In this document: positions 1 to 9,073 of the stretch, piece by piece
Position numbering within the stretch: the stretch's first letter is position 1
How the letters are laid out: the number at the start of each line of letters is the position of its first letter
NCBI GenBank assembly: GCA_038061695.1
Contig: JBBTYT010000006.1
Coordinates: 1 to 56,340 of the forward strand
Length of the DNA stretch: 56,340 bases
Origin: M10-OD1-4 sp038061695
Lineage (GTDB): Bacteria; Patescibacteriota; Minisyncoccia; GWC2-36-17; M10-OD1-4
Reading direction: 5' to 3'
Translations under genes and position numbers: made by a program
The notes under the pieces: generated by a model
The model's input: the letters and a program-made list of their open reading frames with translations, nothing else
What the model was told of the DNA's origin: nothing
Database searches by the model: none

Positions 1-275
1 ATAAGAAAGCAGTAACAAAAGTATTTGATGATTTTGATAGGATTGTAGGAACGAAGTATTTAAGGATGTCTCATTTAAATGATTCTAAAGTTGATATTGG
101 TGAGAGAAAGGATAGGCATGAAGATATAGGAGTTGGTAAAATAGGTATAGCTGGATTTGAAGCGATTTTTTCAGATAAAAGATTAAAAGATTTATCTTTT
201 GTTCTTGAAACCCCGGGAGATATGGAGAAAGATTTAAGGATAATAAAAGAGATGAGAAAAAAATTAGTAAAATAA
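1..275 (+). CDS. nfo: Endonuclease IV, C-terminal fragment (cut by window edge)
   Basis: Endonuclease IV is an apurinic/apyrimidinic endonuclease of base excision repair that uses three metal ions. The frame is open from base 3, so only about the last 90 residues are present and the start lies outside the window. The fragment carries HLNDSK, then DRHEDIG, in which Asp and His are metal ligands in the family, and FVLETPGD, which contains the last metal-binding Glu. This is the normal family C-terminus, so the gene is cut by the window and not broken. It ends 2 bases before tgt and probably belongs to the same repair-rich transcription unit. Confidence 0.93.
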   Translation, partial: KKAVTKVFDDFDRIVGTKYLRMSHLNDSKVDIGERKDRHEDIGVGKIGIAGFEAIFSDKRLKDLSFVLETPGDMEKDLRIIKEMRKKLVK

Positions 276-277
276 AT

Positions 278-1492
278 ATGAGATCAATTTCTTTGCATAT
301 TAAAAAGGAGATACCAGGCGCTTTAGGAAGGACTGGTATTTTAACAACGCCGCATGGAGATATAAAAACACCAGCTTTTGTTGCCGTTGGTACACGCGCT
401 ACTGTTAAGGGTTTGAATTCAGAAGACTTAAAAGCTCTTGGTGCTCAAGTTGTTTTAGGAAACGCATATCATCTTTATTTGCAACCCGGTGAAGATGTGA
501 TTGCTAAAGCCGGTGGACTGGCTGATTTTATGAATTGGCAAGGTCCTACTATGACAGATTCAGGAGGGTTTCAAGTTTTTTCGTTGGGTTTTGCATATAA
601 AAAAGGTGTAAGCAAAATTGCAAAAGAATCTCAAACAGAAGCAGAGCTTGAGGAAATAGACTCTGGTGAGAATGGTCAACATTCAAAATTAGCAAAAATA
701 GATGATGATGGCGTTACATTTACATCGCATTTGGATGGTTCAATTCATAGATTTACACCGGAAAGTTCAATCGCTATTCAAGAAAAAATAGGGGCAGATA
801 TGATATTTGTTTTTGATGAATGCACCTCGCCTTTAGTTCCAAGAAAGTATATGATAAGGGCTTTGGATAGAACTCATAAGTGGGCCAAAAGATGTATTGA
901 GGCAAGAAGAAGGGATGATCAAGCGCTTTTTGGGATAGTACAAGGTGGCAGGTATAAGGATTTAAGAGAGAGGAGCGCAAAATATATTGCTTCTTTACCA
1001 TTTGAGGGTTTTGGCATCGGTGGCTCATTTGATAAGGATGATATGAGGCAGATTGTTGAGGTTATAAATAAAATTTTACCAAAAGAAAAACCAAGACATA
1101 TGCTTGGTATCGGCGAGGTTGTAGATATATTTGAAGGCGTTGAAAGAGGTATTGATCTTTTTGATTGTGTTATACCAACAAGAGTTGCAAGACATGGTAT
1201 TTTATTCACTAAGAATGGAAAGTATGATATTAAAAAATCAAATAATAAAGATAATTTTGAGCCGATTGTTTTAGGATGTGGATGTTATGCATGTAAAAAT
1301 CATTCAAAATCATATTTACATCATCTGATGAGAGCTAATGAAATGTTGGGTCATAGCTTAGCATCCATTCATAATCTTTATTTTATGATGAAACTTATGG
1401 AGGATATAAGAGGATCAATAAATAATGGAATATTTTCAGAATTTAAAAAAGATTTTATAAGTTATTATTTAGAGAAAAAAGATGCAATTTAA
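278..1492 (+). CDS. tgt: Queuine/preQ1 tRNA-ribosyltransferase
   Basis: Tgt exchanges guanine 34 of tRNAs with GUN anticodons for the queuosine precursor preQ1. The 404-residue protein shows the base-binding motif DSGGFQVFSLG, then HMLGIGEV, the segment GIDLFDCVIPTR that holds the catalytic Asp, and a C-terminal zinc site CGCYACKNH followed by SYLHHL. It is about 30 residues longer than the E. coli enzyme. The extra length is a charged insertion right after DSGGFQVFSLG, before GVTFTSHLDGS. No other queuosine gene is in the window, so preQ1 or another base may be taken from outside. The gene overlaps xseA by 11 bases. Confidence 0.96.
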   Translation: MRSISLHIKKEIPGALGRTGILTTPHGDIKTPAFVAVGTRATVKGLNSEDLKALGAQVVLGNAYHLYLQPGEDVIAKAGGLADFMNWQGPTMTDSGGFQVFSLGFAYKKGVSKIAKESQTEAELEEIDSGENGQHSKLAKIDDDGVTFTSHLDGSIHRFTPESSIAIQEKIGADMIFVFDECTSPLVPRKYMIRALDRTHKWAKRCIEARRRDDQALFGIVQGGRYKDLRERSAKYIASLPFEGFGIGGSFDKDDMRQIVEVINKILPKEKPRHMLGIGEVVDIFEGVERGIDLFDCVIPTRVARHGILFTKNGKYDIKKSNNKDNFEPIVLGCGCYACKNHSKSYLHHLMRANEMLGHSLASIHNLYFMMKLMEDIRGSINNGIFSEFKKDFISYYLEKKDAI

Positions 1493-2651
1493 GATTTTTA
1501 CTCCAACTGAATACGCAGTTTTTATAAACGAAGGATTGCATGATTATGCGGCTGTTGTTGAAGGCGAGGTCTCTGAATATAGAATTAATCAAGGTAAGTG
1601 GATATTTTTTAAAATCAAAGATGAGAATTCTGTTTTAGATTGTTTCTCAACGACATTTCAATTAAAAAGTCCGCTTGAAGATGGTATGAAAGTCAGATTA
1701 TACGGCATTCCAAAGATATATCCTAAGTCTGGAAAGTTTTCCTTGTCTGTTCAATGGGCGGAGGCATCCGGAGAGGGGTCACTTAAGAGGGCTTTTGAGC
1801 TTATGAAGGCAGAGCTTGAGAAAGAAGGTATTTTTTCCTTATCAAGAAAAAGGGAAATTCCTAAATTTCCCAAAAGAATAGGAATAATAGCTTCAAAAGA
1901 ATCTGCAGCATATAAGGATTTCCTTAAGGTTCTTTCCCAAAGATTTGGTGGAATGGAACTTTACCTTTATAATGTGGCTGTTCAAGGGGAAAATTCAATC
2001 ATTGAAATAGTTGAGGCATTCAAATATTTCAATGATAGTAAAGATAAATTAAATCTAGATATGATAATACTTACAAGAGGCGGAGGCTCTCTTGAGGATT
2101 TAAAGTCTTTTAATTCAAAAGAAGTTGCTTATGCTGTTTTCTCTTCTTCTGTTCCGGTAGTCTGCGGAGTTGGTCATGAGCAGGATATTTCTTTGGCTGA
2201 TTATGCCGCTGATATAAGAGCATCAACTCCATCAAATGCCGCTGAGCTTATATCCCAGCAAAGGTCAGATATTTTAATGCATATGAATAATGAAGTATAT
2301 AAAATTGAATCAAATTTAAATAGATTAGTTATGAGCAGTAATTCTGATATTGAGCGGTTCACAAGATTATTAGATGGTTTTATTTCAGGTCAAATAAATG
2401 CTTTTGCGAATCTTCAGTCAAGGCTTTTTAATGGTTTGAAAAATTTTGAAGAAATACTTATAATGCAGAGATCGCGAATAGATGTTTTTTTAAGGCTTTT
2501 AAATTCTTTAAATCCTAGAGAGGTTTTAAAAAGAGGTTATAGTATAGTCAAATTTAATGGAAGAATCATTTTGAGTATTAGAAATATTAAAAAGAAAGAC
2601 ACGGTTAATATAAGTCTATCTGATGGCGATATTAACGCGCAAGTTTTATAA
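1482..2651 (+). CDS. xseA: Exodeoxyribonuclease VII large subunit
   Basis: This is the catalytic subunit of the single-strand-specific exonuclease VII. An N-terminal OB-fold covers roughly residues 1-100. It is followed by the catalytic core with IGIIASKESAAYKDFL, ILTRGGGSLEDL and VVCGVGHEQDISLADYAAD, then a long helical region. It ends in the family C-terminal signature LNPREVLKRGYSIV. At 389 residues it is somewhat shorter than the 456-residue E. coli protein, mostly in the helical region. It starts inside the end of tgt and is followed 6 bases later by the small subunit. Confidence 0.95.
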   Translation: MQFKIFTPTEYAVFINEGLHDYAAVVEGEVSEYRINQGKWIFFKIKDENSVLDCFSTTFQLKSPLEDGMKVRLYGIPKIYPKSGKFSLSVQWAEASGEGSLKRAFELMKAELEKEGIFSLSRKREIPKFPKRIGIIASKESAAYKDFLKVLSQRFGGMELYLYNVAVQGENSIIEIVEAFKYFNDSKDKLNLDMIILTRGGGSLEDLKSFNSKEVAYAVFSSSVPVVCGVGHEQDISLADYAADIRASTPSNAAELISQQRSDILMHMNNEVYKIESNLNRLVMSSNSDIERFTRLLDGFISGQINAFANLQSRLFNGLKNFEEILIMQRSRIDVFLRLLNSLNPREVLKRGYSIVKFNGRIILSIRNIKKKDTVNISLSDGDINAQVL

Positions 2652-2657
2652 TAAAAT

Positions 2658-2858
2658 ATGAAAAAGAATTTTAATTTCGCAAAGTCATATGAAGAGCTGG
2701 AGATTATAGCAGAGGAATTTGAGTCTGGTAATTTATCTTTGGAAGAAGGTTTAAAGAAGTTTGAAAAAGGACTTATTATAGCAAAGGAGTGTAAGGGATA
2801 TATAGAGAATATAGAGAACAAAATTATAGAGATTAAAAAAAGACATAATTTAAAGTAG
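2658..2858 (+). CDS. xseB: Exodeoxyribonuclease VII small subunit
   Basis: The 66-residue helical protein has the XseB pattern: SYEELEIIAEEFESGNLSLEEGLKKFEKG followed by a basic C-terminus, matching the usual E-x6-E-x-G-x3-LEE-x3-FE-G layout. Several XseB copies bind each XseA. It lies 6 bases after xseA and its stop codon abuts the next start, so the three genes are surely cotranscribed. Confidence 0.93.
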   Translation: MKKNFNFAKSYEELEIIAEEFESGNLSLEEGLKKFEKGLIIAKECKGYIENIENKIIEIKKRHNLK

Positions 2859-3551
2859 ATGAAAGATTATATAGTTTTAGATTTAGAAACTCAATATGAA
2901 TTTGCTGATGTCGGCGGTAGAGCATACCCACATCTTTTAAAGATTTCAGTAGTCGGTCTTTATTCTTATAAAAAAGATAAGTTTATGATTTTTGAAGAAG
3001 ATAGAATTTACGAACTTGAAAAGATCTTAAAAGATGTCGGACTTCTCATTGGTTTTAATACAAAATATTTTGATTATCAAGTTTTACAACCATATATGAA
3101 AGAAATTAATCTTAAGGATATTCCATCATGCGACATAATGGAGGACATTGCCAATGTTTTGGGGCATAGGCTTTCACTAGACTCAATAGCGAAAGCAACT
3201 TTAAATACAAAAAAGAGCGGGCATGGACTTGATGCTATTAAATATTTTCGTGAAGGAAGAATGGATGAATTAAAAAGCTACTGTTTGGATGATGTTAGAA
3301 TTACAAGAGATATATTTGATTACGGCAGAAAGTATGAACAGATATTTTTTAATGAAAAAGGCAGTGAGAAAAAATTAGCAGTGCCGGTGTATTGGGAGGA
3401 ATATAATTCTAACTTTAAACACAAGATAGCAATAGATGAAATTTCTAATATAACAGAGAATATAAATAGCGCTGATACTATTGAAGATAATGTTGAAGAT
3501 TTGCCGGTTGCTTCTGATGAGGTAAAAAATAAAAATTATTCTTTATTTTAA
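2859..3551 (+). CDS. RNase H-fold 3'-5' exonuclease (YprB/DEDDy-like)
   Basis: The 230-residue protein has the exonuclease motifs of the DEDD superfamily. Motif I is DLET at residues 8-11, motif II is LIGFNTKYFDYQVL, and motif III is SYCLDDVRIT with a Y-x3-D arrangement, making it DEDDy type. This resembles the stand-alone YprB-like ribonuclease H domain found beside helicases. The last 60 residues are acidic and probably disordered. It starts directly after the xseB stop codon, which supports a role in DNA repair or nucleic-acid turnover. The exact substrate cannot be told from sequence. Confidence 0.78.
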   Translation: MKDYIVLDLETQYEFADVGGRAYPHLLKISVVGLYSYKKDKFMIFEEDRIYELEKILKDVGLLIGFNTKYFDYQVLQPYMKEINLKDIPSCDIMEDIANVLGHRLSLDSIAKATLNTKKSGHGLDAIKYFREGRMDELKSYCLDDVRITRDIFDYGRKYEQIFFNEKGSEKKLAVPVYWEEYNSNFKHKIAIDEISNITENINSADTIEDNVEDLPVASDEVKNKNYSLF

Positions 3552-3564
3552 TTAAGTAATTTAT

Positions 3565-4746
3565 ATGAAAAGAATTTATTTAGATAATGCCGCATCTACA
3601 CCTACGGATCCGAGAGTTTTAATAGAGATGATGCCATACTTTCAAAATAAGTATGGCAATGCTTCGTCCATTCATTTTTTTGGGCAAGAGGCCCAATCTG
3701 CAATTGATGATGCGAGAAGAAAGACAGCTGATTTTTTAAATTGTGATAGAAAAGAAATTTTCTTTACCGGCTCTGCTACGGAATCAAATAATCTCGCTAT
3801 AATCGGTGCTATAAGAAAGTTTAAAAAAGAAAAGCATACTGGCAAGCCTCATATTATAATATCTCAGATAGAGCATGAATCTGTTTTAGAATCCGTGAGA
3901 TATTTAACAGAGATTGGAGAAATAGAATCTACATTGTTATCGGTTTCAGATGACGGAATTATTCTTCTTGATGAGTTAGAAATTAATTTTAAAGATGAGA
4001 CAATCTTAATTTCAATTATGCATGCGAATAATGAGATAGGAGCGATACAGCCGATTAGGGAAATTTCCCAAATAATAAGGAAATTTAATAAGGAAAAAGG
4101 GAAAAATATTTTATTTCATACAGATGCTGTTCAATCTGTGAACTTTTTAGATTGTGATGTTGCGGATCTTGGGATTGATATGCTTACAATATCTGGACAT
4201 AAGATTTATGGTCCAAAAGGTGTCGGTGTACTTTTTGTTAAAAGTGGCACTAATATAGAGCCTTTAATTCTTGGTAGTAAACAAGAGCTTGGTATGAGAT
4301 CTGGAACAGAAAACATTCCAAGTATTGTTGGTATAGGAGTGGCGCTTGATATTGTGAAAGAAGAGAGAAAAAATGTTGATAAGATATCTAAGCTAAGAGA
4401 TGAGTTAATGGATGGAATTCTCACCAATATTAATAATAGTAAAATAAATGGTACTTTGAAAAAAAGATTGCCTAATAATATAAATGTTTCAATTTCTGGT
4501 ATAAATAAAGATGATATTATAATTGCATTAGATTTAAAAGGTGTGGCTATTTCAGGTGGCTCTGCTTGTTATTCTAAGACATCAAATATTTCACATGTTT
4601 TAGATGCCATAGGTTTGTCTCAAGATGAAAATGAGTCCAGTATAAGGATAACCTTAGGAAGGCACATAACTCAAAAAGATATAAAAAAAGTAATTGAAAT
4701 TTTAAAAGAAGCAGTCATAAGTTTAAAAAATAAAATATCTAAATAA
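3565..4746 (+). CDS. Cysteine desulfurase (NifS/IscS family)
   Basis: This PLP enzyme releases sulfur from cysteine for tRNA thiolation or Fe-S clusters. The 393-residue protein begins RIYLDNAASTPTDPRV. It has the aminotransferase class V residues TGSATESNN, ISQIEHESV, HTDAVQS and the PLP-lysine motif SGHKIYGPKG. The catalytic cysteine lies in GGSACYSKTSNISHVL, matching the IscS group. No IscU, SufU or MnmA lies nearby, so the sulfur acceptor is unknown. It is followed by the CIRCE site of clpB. Confidence 0.93.
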   Translation: MKRIYLDNAASTPTDPRVLIEMMPYFQNKYGNASSIHFFGQEAQSAIDDARRKTADFLNCDRKEIFFTGSATESNNLAIIGAIRKFKKEKHTGKPHIIISQIEHESVLESVRYLTEIGEIESTLLSVSDDGIILLDELEINFKDETILISIMHANNEIGAIQPIREISQIIRKFNKEKGKNILFHTDAVQSVNFLDCDVADLGIDMLTISGHKIYGPKGVGVLFVKSGTNIEPLILGSKQELGMRSGTENIPSIVGIGVALDIVKEERKNVDKISKLRDELMDGILTNINNSKINGTLKKRLPNNINVSISGINKDDIIIALDLKGVAISGGSACYSKTSNISHVLDAIGLSQDENESSIRITLGRHITQKDIKKVIEILKEAVISLKNKISK

Positions 4747-4751
4747 TTAAA

Positions 4752-4778
4752 TTAGCACTCTTGACCATAGAGTGCTAA
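4752..4778. promoter_or_regulatory. CIRCE operator upstream of clpB
   Basis: TTAGCACTC at 4752-4760 and GAGTGCTAA at 4770-4778 are separated by exactly 9 bases. This is a perfect match to the CIRCE consensus bound by HrcA. An hrcA gene with its own CIRCE lies at 47944-48648. The operator covers the -35 box of the clpB promoter. Confidence 0.96.
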
Positions 4779-4789
4779 TTTGCTATTCT
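4761..4789 (+). promoter_or_regulatory. Sigma-70-type promoter of clpB, embedded in CIRCE
   Basis: TTGACC (4761-4766) lies in the CIRCE spacer, and TATTCT (4784-4789) follows after 17 bases. HrcA binding would directly block this -35 region. The predicted transcript starts near 4796, giving a short leader before ATG 4830 with no Shine-Dalgarno sequence. Confidence 0.75.
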
Positions 4790-4829
4790 TTAAATAAGCT
4801 AAAACTTAGTAAATATAACTTAATAAAAA

Positions 4830-7466
4830 ATGCAATTCAATAATTTTACAAATAAGGCTCAAGAGGTGCTTCAAAAAGCGCAAGAACTTTCTGTCAGAAA
4901 TGCGCATACTAATATAGACTCACAGCACCTTTTATATGCTTTAATAGTTCATAAAGATTCAATGATGGTTAGCATCTTAAATAAACTAGAGATAAACATA
5001 GATCTTTTTAAGAATGACATTTTAAAGTCAATGGAATATTTGCAAGTTGGCAATCAGCAAGGCATCTCTTTTGGAAGAGTACAAGTTACAGAAAATTTAG
5101 CAAGAATTCTGGATTCTTCTATTAAGATAGCTATATCTTTAAAAGATGAGTTTATTTCAACAGAGCATCTTTTTTTAGCATTTTTTGAAGTAGAATCATT
5201 ATCAAAGGATATCTTAACTAGATTCAATATTAATAAAGAGAATGTATTAAAAGAGCTTGCGGGGATAAGAGGCAATCAAAGGGTGACTGACTTAGAGCCG
5301 GAAGCAAAATATCAGGTACTTGAAAAATATACTAATAATTTAACAAAATTAGCTAGAGAAAATAGACTTGATCCTGTCATTGGAAGAGATGGAGAGATAA
5401 GGAGGGTGATCCAAGTTTTATCAAGAAGAACAAAAAATAATCCTGTTTTAATAGGTGAGCCAGGGACAGGAAAAACTGCTATCGCAGAAGGGCTTGCTCA
5501 GAGAATTTCAGCCGGAGATGTTCCAGAATCTCTTAAGGGAAGCGAGCTTATATCTCTTGATCTTGGTATGCTAATCGCTGGTACAAAATATAGAGGTGAG
5601 TTTGAGGATAGACTTAAGGCGGTATTAAAAGAGATCAAGAGAAATGAAGGCAAGATAGTATTATTTATAGATGAGTTGCATACCATAGTTGGTGCTGGAG
5701 GAGTGGAAGGATCTATGGATGCTTCCAATATGTTAAAGCCTGCTCTGGCAAGAGGTGAATTGCATGCGGTTGGAGCGACAACTTTAAAAGAGTATCAAAA
5801 ATATATAGAAAAAGATCAAGCTCTTGAGAGAAGATTTCAGCCAGTAATAATAAGTGAACCAAGCGTGGAAGATACTATTTCAATATTGCGTGGAATAAAA
5901 GAAAGATATGAAGTGCATCATGGTGTGCGTATTACCGATCCTGCAATAGTTGCTTCCGTCACTCTTTCAGATAGATATATAACAGAGAGATATCTGCCTG
6001 ATAAGGCTATTGATCTTATGGATGAAGCGGCTGCAGAATTAAGAATGGAGATAGATTCAATGCCTCAAGAACTAGACTCTTTAAAGAGGAAAATAATGAA
6101 GCTTGAAATTGAAAAAACCGCTTTAAAAAAAGAAGAGGATAAAGAGTCAAAAGAAAGATTAAATGCTATTAAAAAAATATTGTCTGAGCTTAAGGAAAAA
6201 AGTAGAGGTCTTGAAATGCAGTGGAATGTTGAAAAGGAAATCATCTCAAACATAAGGAAATTTAAAAAGGAATTAGATAGACTAAAGCAAGAATCTGAAA
6301 TGGCAGAAAAAAGAGCTGATTTACAAAAAGTGGCTGAGATAAGATATGGTGAAATACCAAAGATTGAAGGATATATTATAAAAGAAGAGGAAAGATTAAT
6401 AAAGGCGCAAGGTGATAAAAGAATTTTAAAAGAGGAAATTTCAGAGGAGGATATAGCAAATATTGTTTCCAAGTGGACGGGTGTAAAGGTTTCTAAGATT
6501 TTAGAAGAGGAGTCTGATAGATTACTTCATATGGAAGATTCTCTTAAGAGGAGAGTTGTTGGTCAAGATGAGGCAATAAATATAGTTTCAAATGCAGTAA
6601 GAAGATCAAGGTCTGGTATAGCAGATAAAAATAAACCGATAGGAACTTTTATGTTTCTAGGTCAGACTGGTGTTGGTAAGACAGAGCTTGCAAAAGCTAT
6701 GGCGGAGTTTATGTTTCAATCCGAATCATCAATTATCAGAATAGATATGTCAGAGTATGCGGAGAGGCATTCTTTATCAAAGGTGATAGGTTCTCCTCCT
6801 GGATATGTTGGTTATGACGAAGGTGGACAATTAACAGAGAAGGTGAGGATGAAACCATATAGTGTTATACTTTTTGATGAGATAGAGAAAGCTCACCCGG
6901 ATATATTTAATATTCTTTTACAGATATTAGACGAAGGTCATTTGACTGATTCAAAAGGTAGGAAAATAAATTTTAAAAATACTATTATAATAATGACATC
7001 AAATGTTGGTTCCGAATCTCTTTCAGAGATGGGGGAGCTTGGTTTTTATGGTGAGGAGAATGGAAATAATAAGGAAAAACATAAGGAAATAATAAGGAAA
7101 GTAAATATTTCCCTAAAAGAGACATTTAAGCCGGAGTTTTTAAATAGAGTAGATGAGATAGTGATCTTTAATTCCTTAAATAATGATATTCTTGAAGATA
7201 TAGTGGATATTCAACTGGAAAATATATATAACAATTTGAAAGAGAAAAGGATTAAATTAAGGGCAACTAAAAAGGTTAAGTCTTTTTTAGTCGAGCAATG
7301 CACAGAATCGCATTACGGAGCAAGACCGCTTAAGCGTCTTATTCAAAAAAACATACTTGATAATTTATCTAAAAAAATTATTAAAGGAGAAGTTCAGGAC
7401 GGAAGTAATGTGACTGTGGATTTAAAAGATGGTAAGATTGAAATAAGAGTGAAGAGTAATTCTTAA
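4830..7466 (+). CDS. clpB: ATP-dependent disaggregase ClpB (Hsp100)
   Basis: ClpB pulls proteins out of aggregates together with DnaK. The 878-residue protein has the full architecture. An N-terminal Clp domain is followed by AAA1 with Walker A GEPGTGKT near residue 210 and Walker B VLFIDELHT. A long charged coiled-coil middle domain spans about residues 410-530. AAA2 has GQTGVGKTEL near residue 611, ILFDEIEKAHPDIFN and EFLNRVDEIVIF. The middle domain separates it from ClpA and ClpC. CIRCE control ties it to the dnaK operon at 47944-53673, its functional partner. Confidence 0.97.
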   Translation: MQFNNFTNKAQEVLQKAQELSVRNAHTNIDSQHLLYALIVHKDSMMVSILNKLEINIDLFKNDILKSMEYLQVGNQQGISFGRVQVTENLARILDSSIKIAISLKDEFISTEHLFLAFFEVESLSKDILTRFNINKENVLKELAGIRGNQRVTDLEPEAKYQVLEKYTNNLTKLARENRLDPVIGRDGEIRRVIQVLSRRTKNNPVLIGEPGTGKTAIAEGLAQRISAGDVPESLKGSELISLDLGMLIAGTKYRGEFEDRLKAVLKEIKRNEGKIVLFIDELHTIVGAGGVEGSMDASNMLKPALARGELHAVGATTLKEYQKYIEKDQALERRFQPVIISEPSVEDTISILRGIKERYEVHHGVRITDPAIVASVTLSDRYITERYLPDKAIDLMDEAAAELRMEIDSMPQELDSLKRKIMKLEIEKTALKKEEDKESKERLNAIKKILSELKEKSRGLEMQWNVEKEIISNIRKFKKELDRLKQESEMAEKRADLQKVAEIRYGEIPKIEGYIIKEEERLIKAQGDKRILKEEISEEDIANIVSKWTGVKVSKILEEESDRLLHMEDSLKRRVVGQDEAINIVSNAVRRSRSGIADKNKPIGTFMFLGQTGVGKTELAKAMAEFMFQSESSIIRIDMSEYAERHSLSKVIGSPPGYVGYDEGGQLTEKVRMKPYSVILFDEIEKAHPDIFNILLQILDEGHLTDSKGRKINFKNTIIIMTSNVGSESLSEMGELGFYGEENGNNKEKHKEIIRKVNISLKETFKPEFLNRVDEIVIFNSLNNDILEDIVDIQLENIYNNLKEKRIKLRATKKVKSFLVEQCTESHYGARPLKRLIQKNILDNLSKKIIKGEVQDGSNVTVDLKDGKIEIRVKSNS

Positions 7467-7501
7467 GATTTATCTGAATAATATAATATAGATTTTAGAT
7501 T

Positions 7502-8200
7502 ATGCGGAATATTTTTCTAGCCATAATATTTTTTATACTATCTGAACTATTTATTAGTAGTGGCGGTTTTTCTAGTTTAATTGCAGTTACAGTTTGTTTA
7601 TTTGTTTTAGGAGCTTCATGGTATTTTCTGAAAAAAGCCTCACTCATTAGCATAGTATCTATATTACCGATTATTCAATTTTCACTACTTAATCTTATTT
7701 TTAATACGCAAATAAGGCATTTTATAGTCCTATTTTTCACATTCATTTTCTTTCTTATATTCTCTCACAATATTAAAAAGTCATACATAATAATAATTTC
7801 ATTTATAGAGTTTATATTAGTAGCTTTATTAATCACTGTCTATCAAGAATTTTTCTACATATCTCACTGGTTAATTTTACCAATAATGTTCATAGCATCT
7901 TTTCTTATATTTTTCTCATCAATATCATTCGTTCTGAAGTTAGCATTTGCTTTAAAATTCAGGCTTTTTATTTTTTCTTTAGTAGCAGCACTTATAATAT
8001 CCGAATCTTATTGGCTGATCTCAAAATTACCTTTAAATTTTGTGACCTCAGGATTTGTAATATTTGTTATATATTATGCTATATGGGATATAACGATAAG
8101 ATATTTTGCCGGTAATTTAACTAAAAAATCTATATACTTTATTCTCGCATTGCTTGTTTTAACATTATCAATTATATTTATTACAATTAAATTATTATAA
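7502..8200 (+). CDS. Polytopic membrane protein, unknown function
   Basis: The 232 residues are almost entirely hydrophobic, with about seven or eight membrane segments separated by short polar turns such as KKAS, HNIKKS and AGNLTKKS. I recognise no family motif. A TATAAT sequence at 7482-7487 lies shortly before ATG 7502, so it may have its own promoter, although no good -35 is visible. The next gene starts 8 bases after its stop, and the two probably work together at the membrane. Confidence 0.7.
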   Translation: MRNIFLAIIFFILSELFISSGGFSSLIAVTVCLFVLGASWYFLKKASLISIVSILPIIQFSLLNLIFNTQIRHFIVLFFTFIFFLIFSHNIKKSYIIIISFIEFILVALLITVYQEFFYISHWLILPIMFIASFLIFFSSISFVLKLAFALKFRLFIFSLVAALIISESYWLISKLPLNFVTSGFVIFVIYYAIWDITIRYFAGNLTKKSIYFILALLVLTLSIIFITIKLL

Positions 8201-8208
8201 TTAACTTC

Positions 8209-8943
8209 ATGAATTTAATAAAAAAAAATCTTTTAAATCTAATATTAATATTTTTCTTGGGAGGAATCGGAGGTGTTTTTTTCTCAGACATTTTATTACC
8301 GAAGCTTTTAAGTTATAATGTTTTTTCAGATTTAGCAGTAGCGATAGGAGAGCGTATTACTATTGTGAATAAGACAGAAAATATAAGTATATATGAATCG
8401 GAGATTTTAGATAATCTTATAAAGAAAAACAGAGAATCACTGGTTGTAATAAAAAATTTCAGAGATGATAAATTTATATCTTCTGGAGCCGGATTTATTG
8501 TAAGCTCTGACGGTCTTATCTTAACAAGAAGAGAGGTTGTCTCAGATCAAAATAATGATATTTCAATAGAGAGGGATGGTAATAAATTTTCTGCGAAGAT
8601 CCATAAGAGATTAGATGATAATGGTTTGATTTTGCTGAAGTCAAATGCCTCTAATCTACCGGTCGTATCATTTGCAAGTCCATCGGATATTTTATTGGGA
8701 AACAAAGTAATTTTAATAGGGAATAAAATTAATTCATTGGGAAATTATGAATTTGTAGATGTAGGATTTTTGAGGAGTATTGATGATTTTATTTTAGAAA
8801 CATCAATACAAGATGATACAAATTTATTGTCAGGGACACCTCTTTTAGATTTAAAGGGTAATGTTTTAGGTATAAATTTTACTAATTCAAAAGGTGATGT
8901 TCTTTCTGTCCCATCAGAAGTTATAAAATCTTTTATATATTAA
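8209..8943 (+). CDS. Membrane-anchored trypsin-like (HtrA-fold) protein lacking the catalytic His and Asp
   Basis: One N-terminal membrane segment (about residues 5-30) is followed by an HtrA/trypsin-like beta-barrel. GAGFIVSSDGLILTRREVV aligns with the family SGFIISxDGxILTNxHVV, but the catalytic His position is Glu. DDNGLILLK aligns with the D-x-DLAVLK segment, where the catalytic Asp is Gly. LLSGTPLLDLKGNVLGIN aligns with GNSGGPLxNxxGxVIGIN and keeps the Ser. No PDZ domain follows. It is probably an inactive, binding-only extracytoplasmic protein. The alignment was made by eye, so the replacements should be confirmed. Confidence 0.72.
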   Translation: MNLIKKNLLNLILIFFLGGIGGVFFSDILLPKLLSYNVFSDLAVAIGERITIVNKTENISIYESEILDNLIKKNRESLVVIKNFRDDKFISSGAGFIVSSDGLILTRREVVSDQNNDISIERDGNKFSAKIHKRLDDNGLILLKSNASNLPVVSFASPSDILLGNKVILIGNKINSLGNYEFVDVGFLRSIDDFILETSIQDDTNLLSGTPLLDLKGNVLGINFTNSKGDVLSVPSEVIKSFIY

Positions 8944-8975
8944 ATAGTTGATCTAATTTCCTAATTAATATTCCC

Positions 8976-9020
8976 AATCAAGATGCCTTACTTTAAAATA
9001 AGTAAGGCATCTTGATTTTT
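8976..9020 (+). terminator. Intrinsic terminator after the HtrA-like gene
   Basis: A perfect 18-bp inverted repeat (8976-8993 with 9000-9017) has a 6-base loop and runs into five T residues at 9016-9020. The right arm also contains the -35 box of the next promoter. Confidence 0.88.
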
Positions 9021-9040
9021 CCCTTTGAATAATCTATACT
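9012..9040 (+). promoter_or_regulatory. Promoter of the winged-helix gene, overlapping the terminator
   Basis: TTGATT (9012-9017), a 17-base spacer and TATACT (9035-9040) form a good sigma-70-like promoter. Its -35 is inside the right arm of the terminator hairpin, a very tight packing of the two signals. Confidence 0.7.
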
Positions 9041-9073
9041 CTGAATTAGCTTAATAAGGAAAAGTATAAAAAT

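Noticed and set aside
774..1209. Minus-strand frames inside tgt and similar frames inside other genes
   Set aside because: They are antisense shadows of well-supported genes and show no domain, start signal or conservation-like composition.
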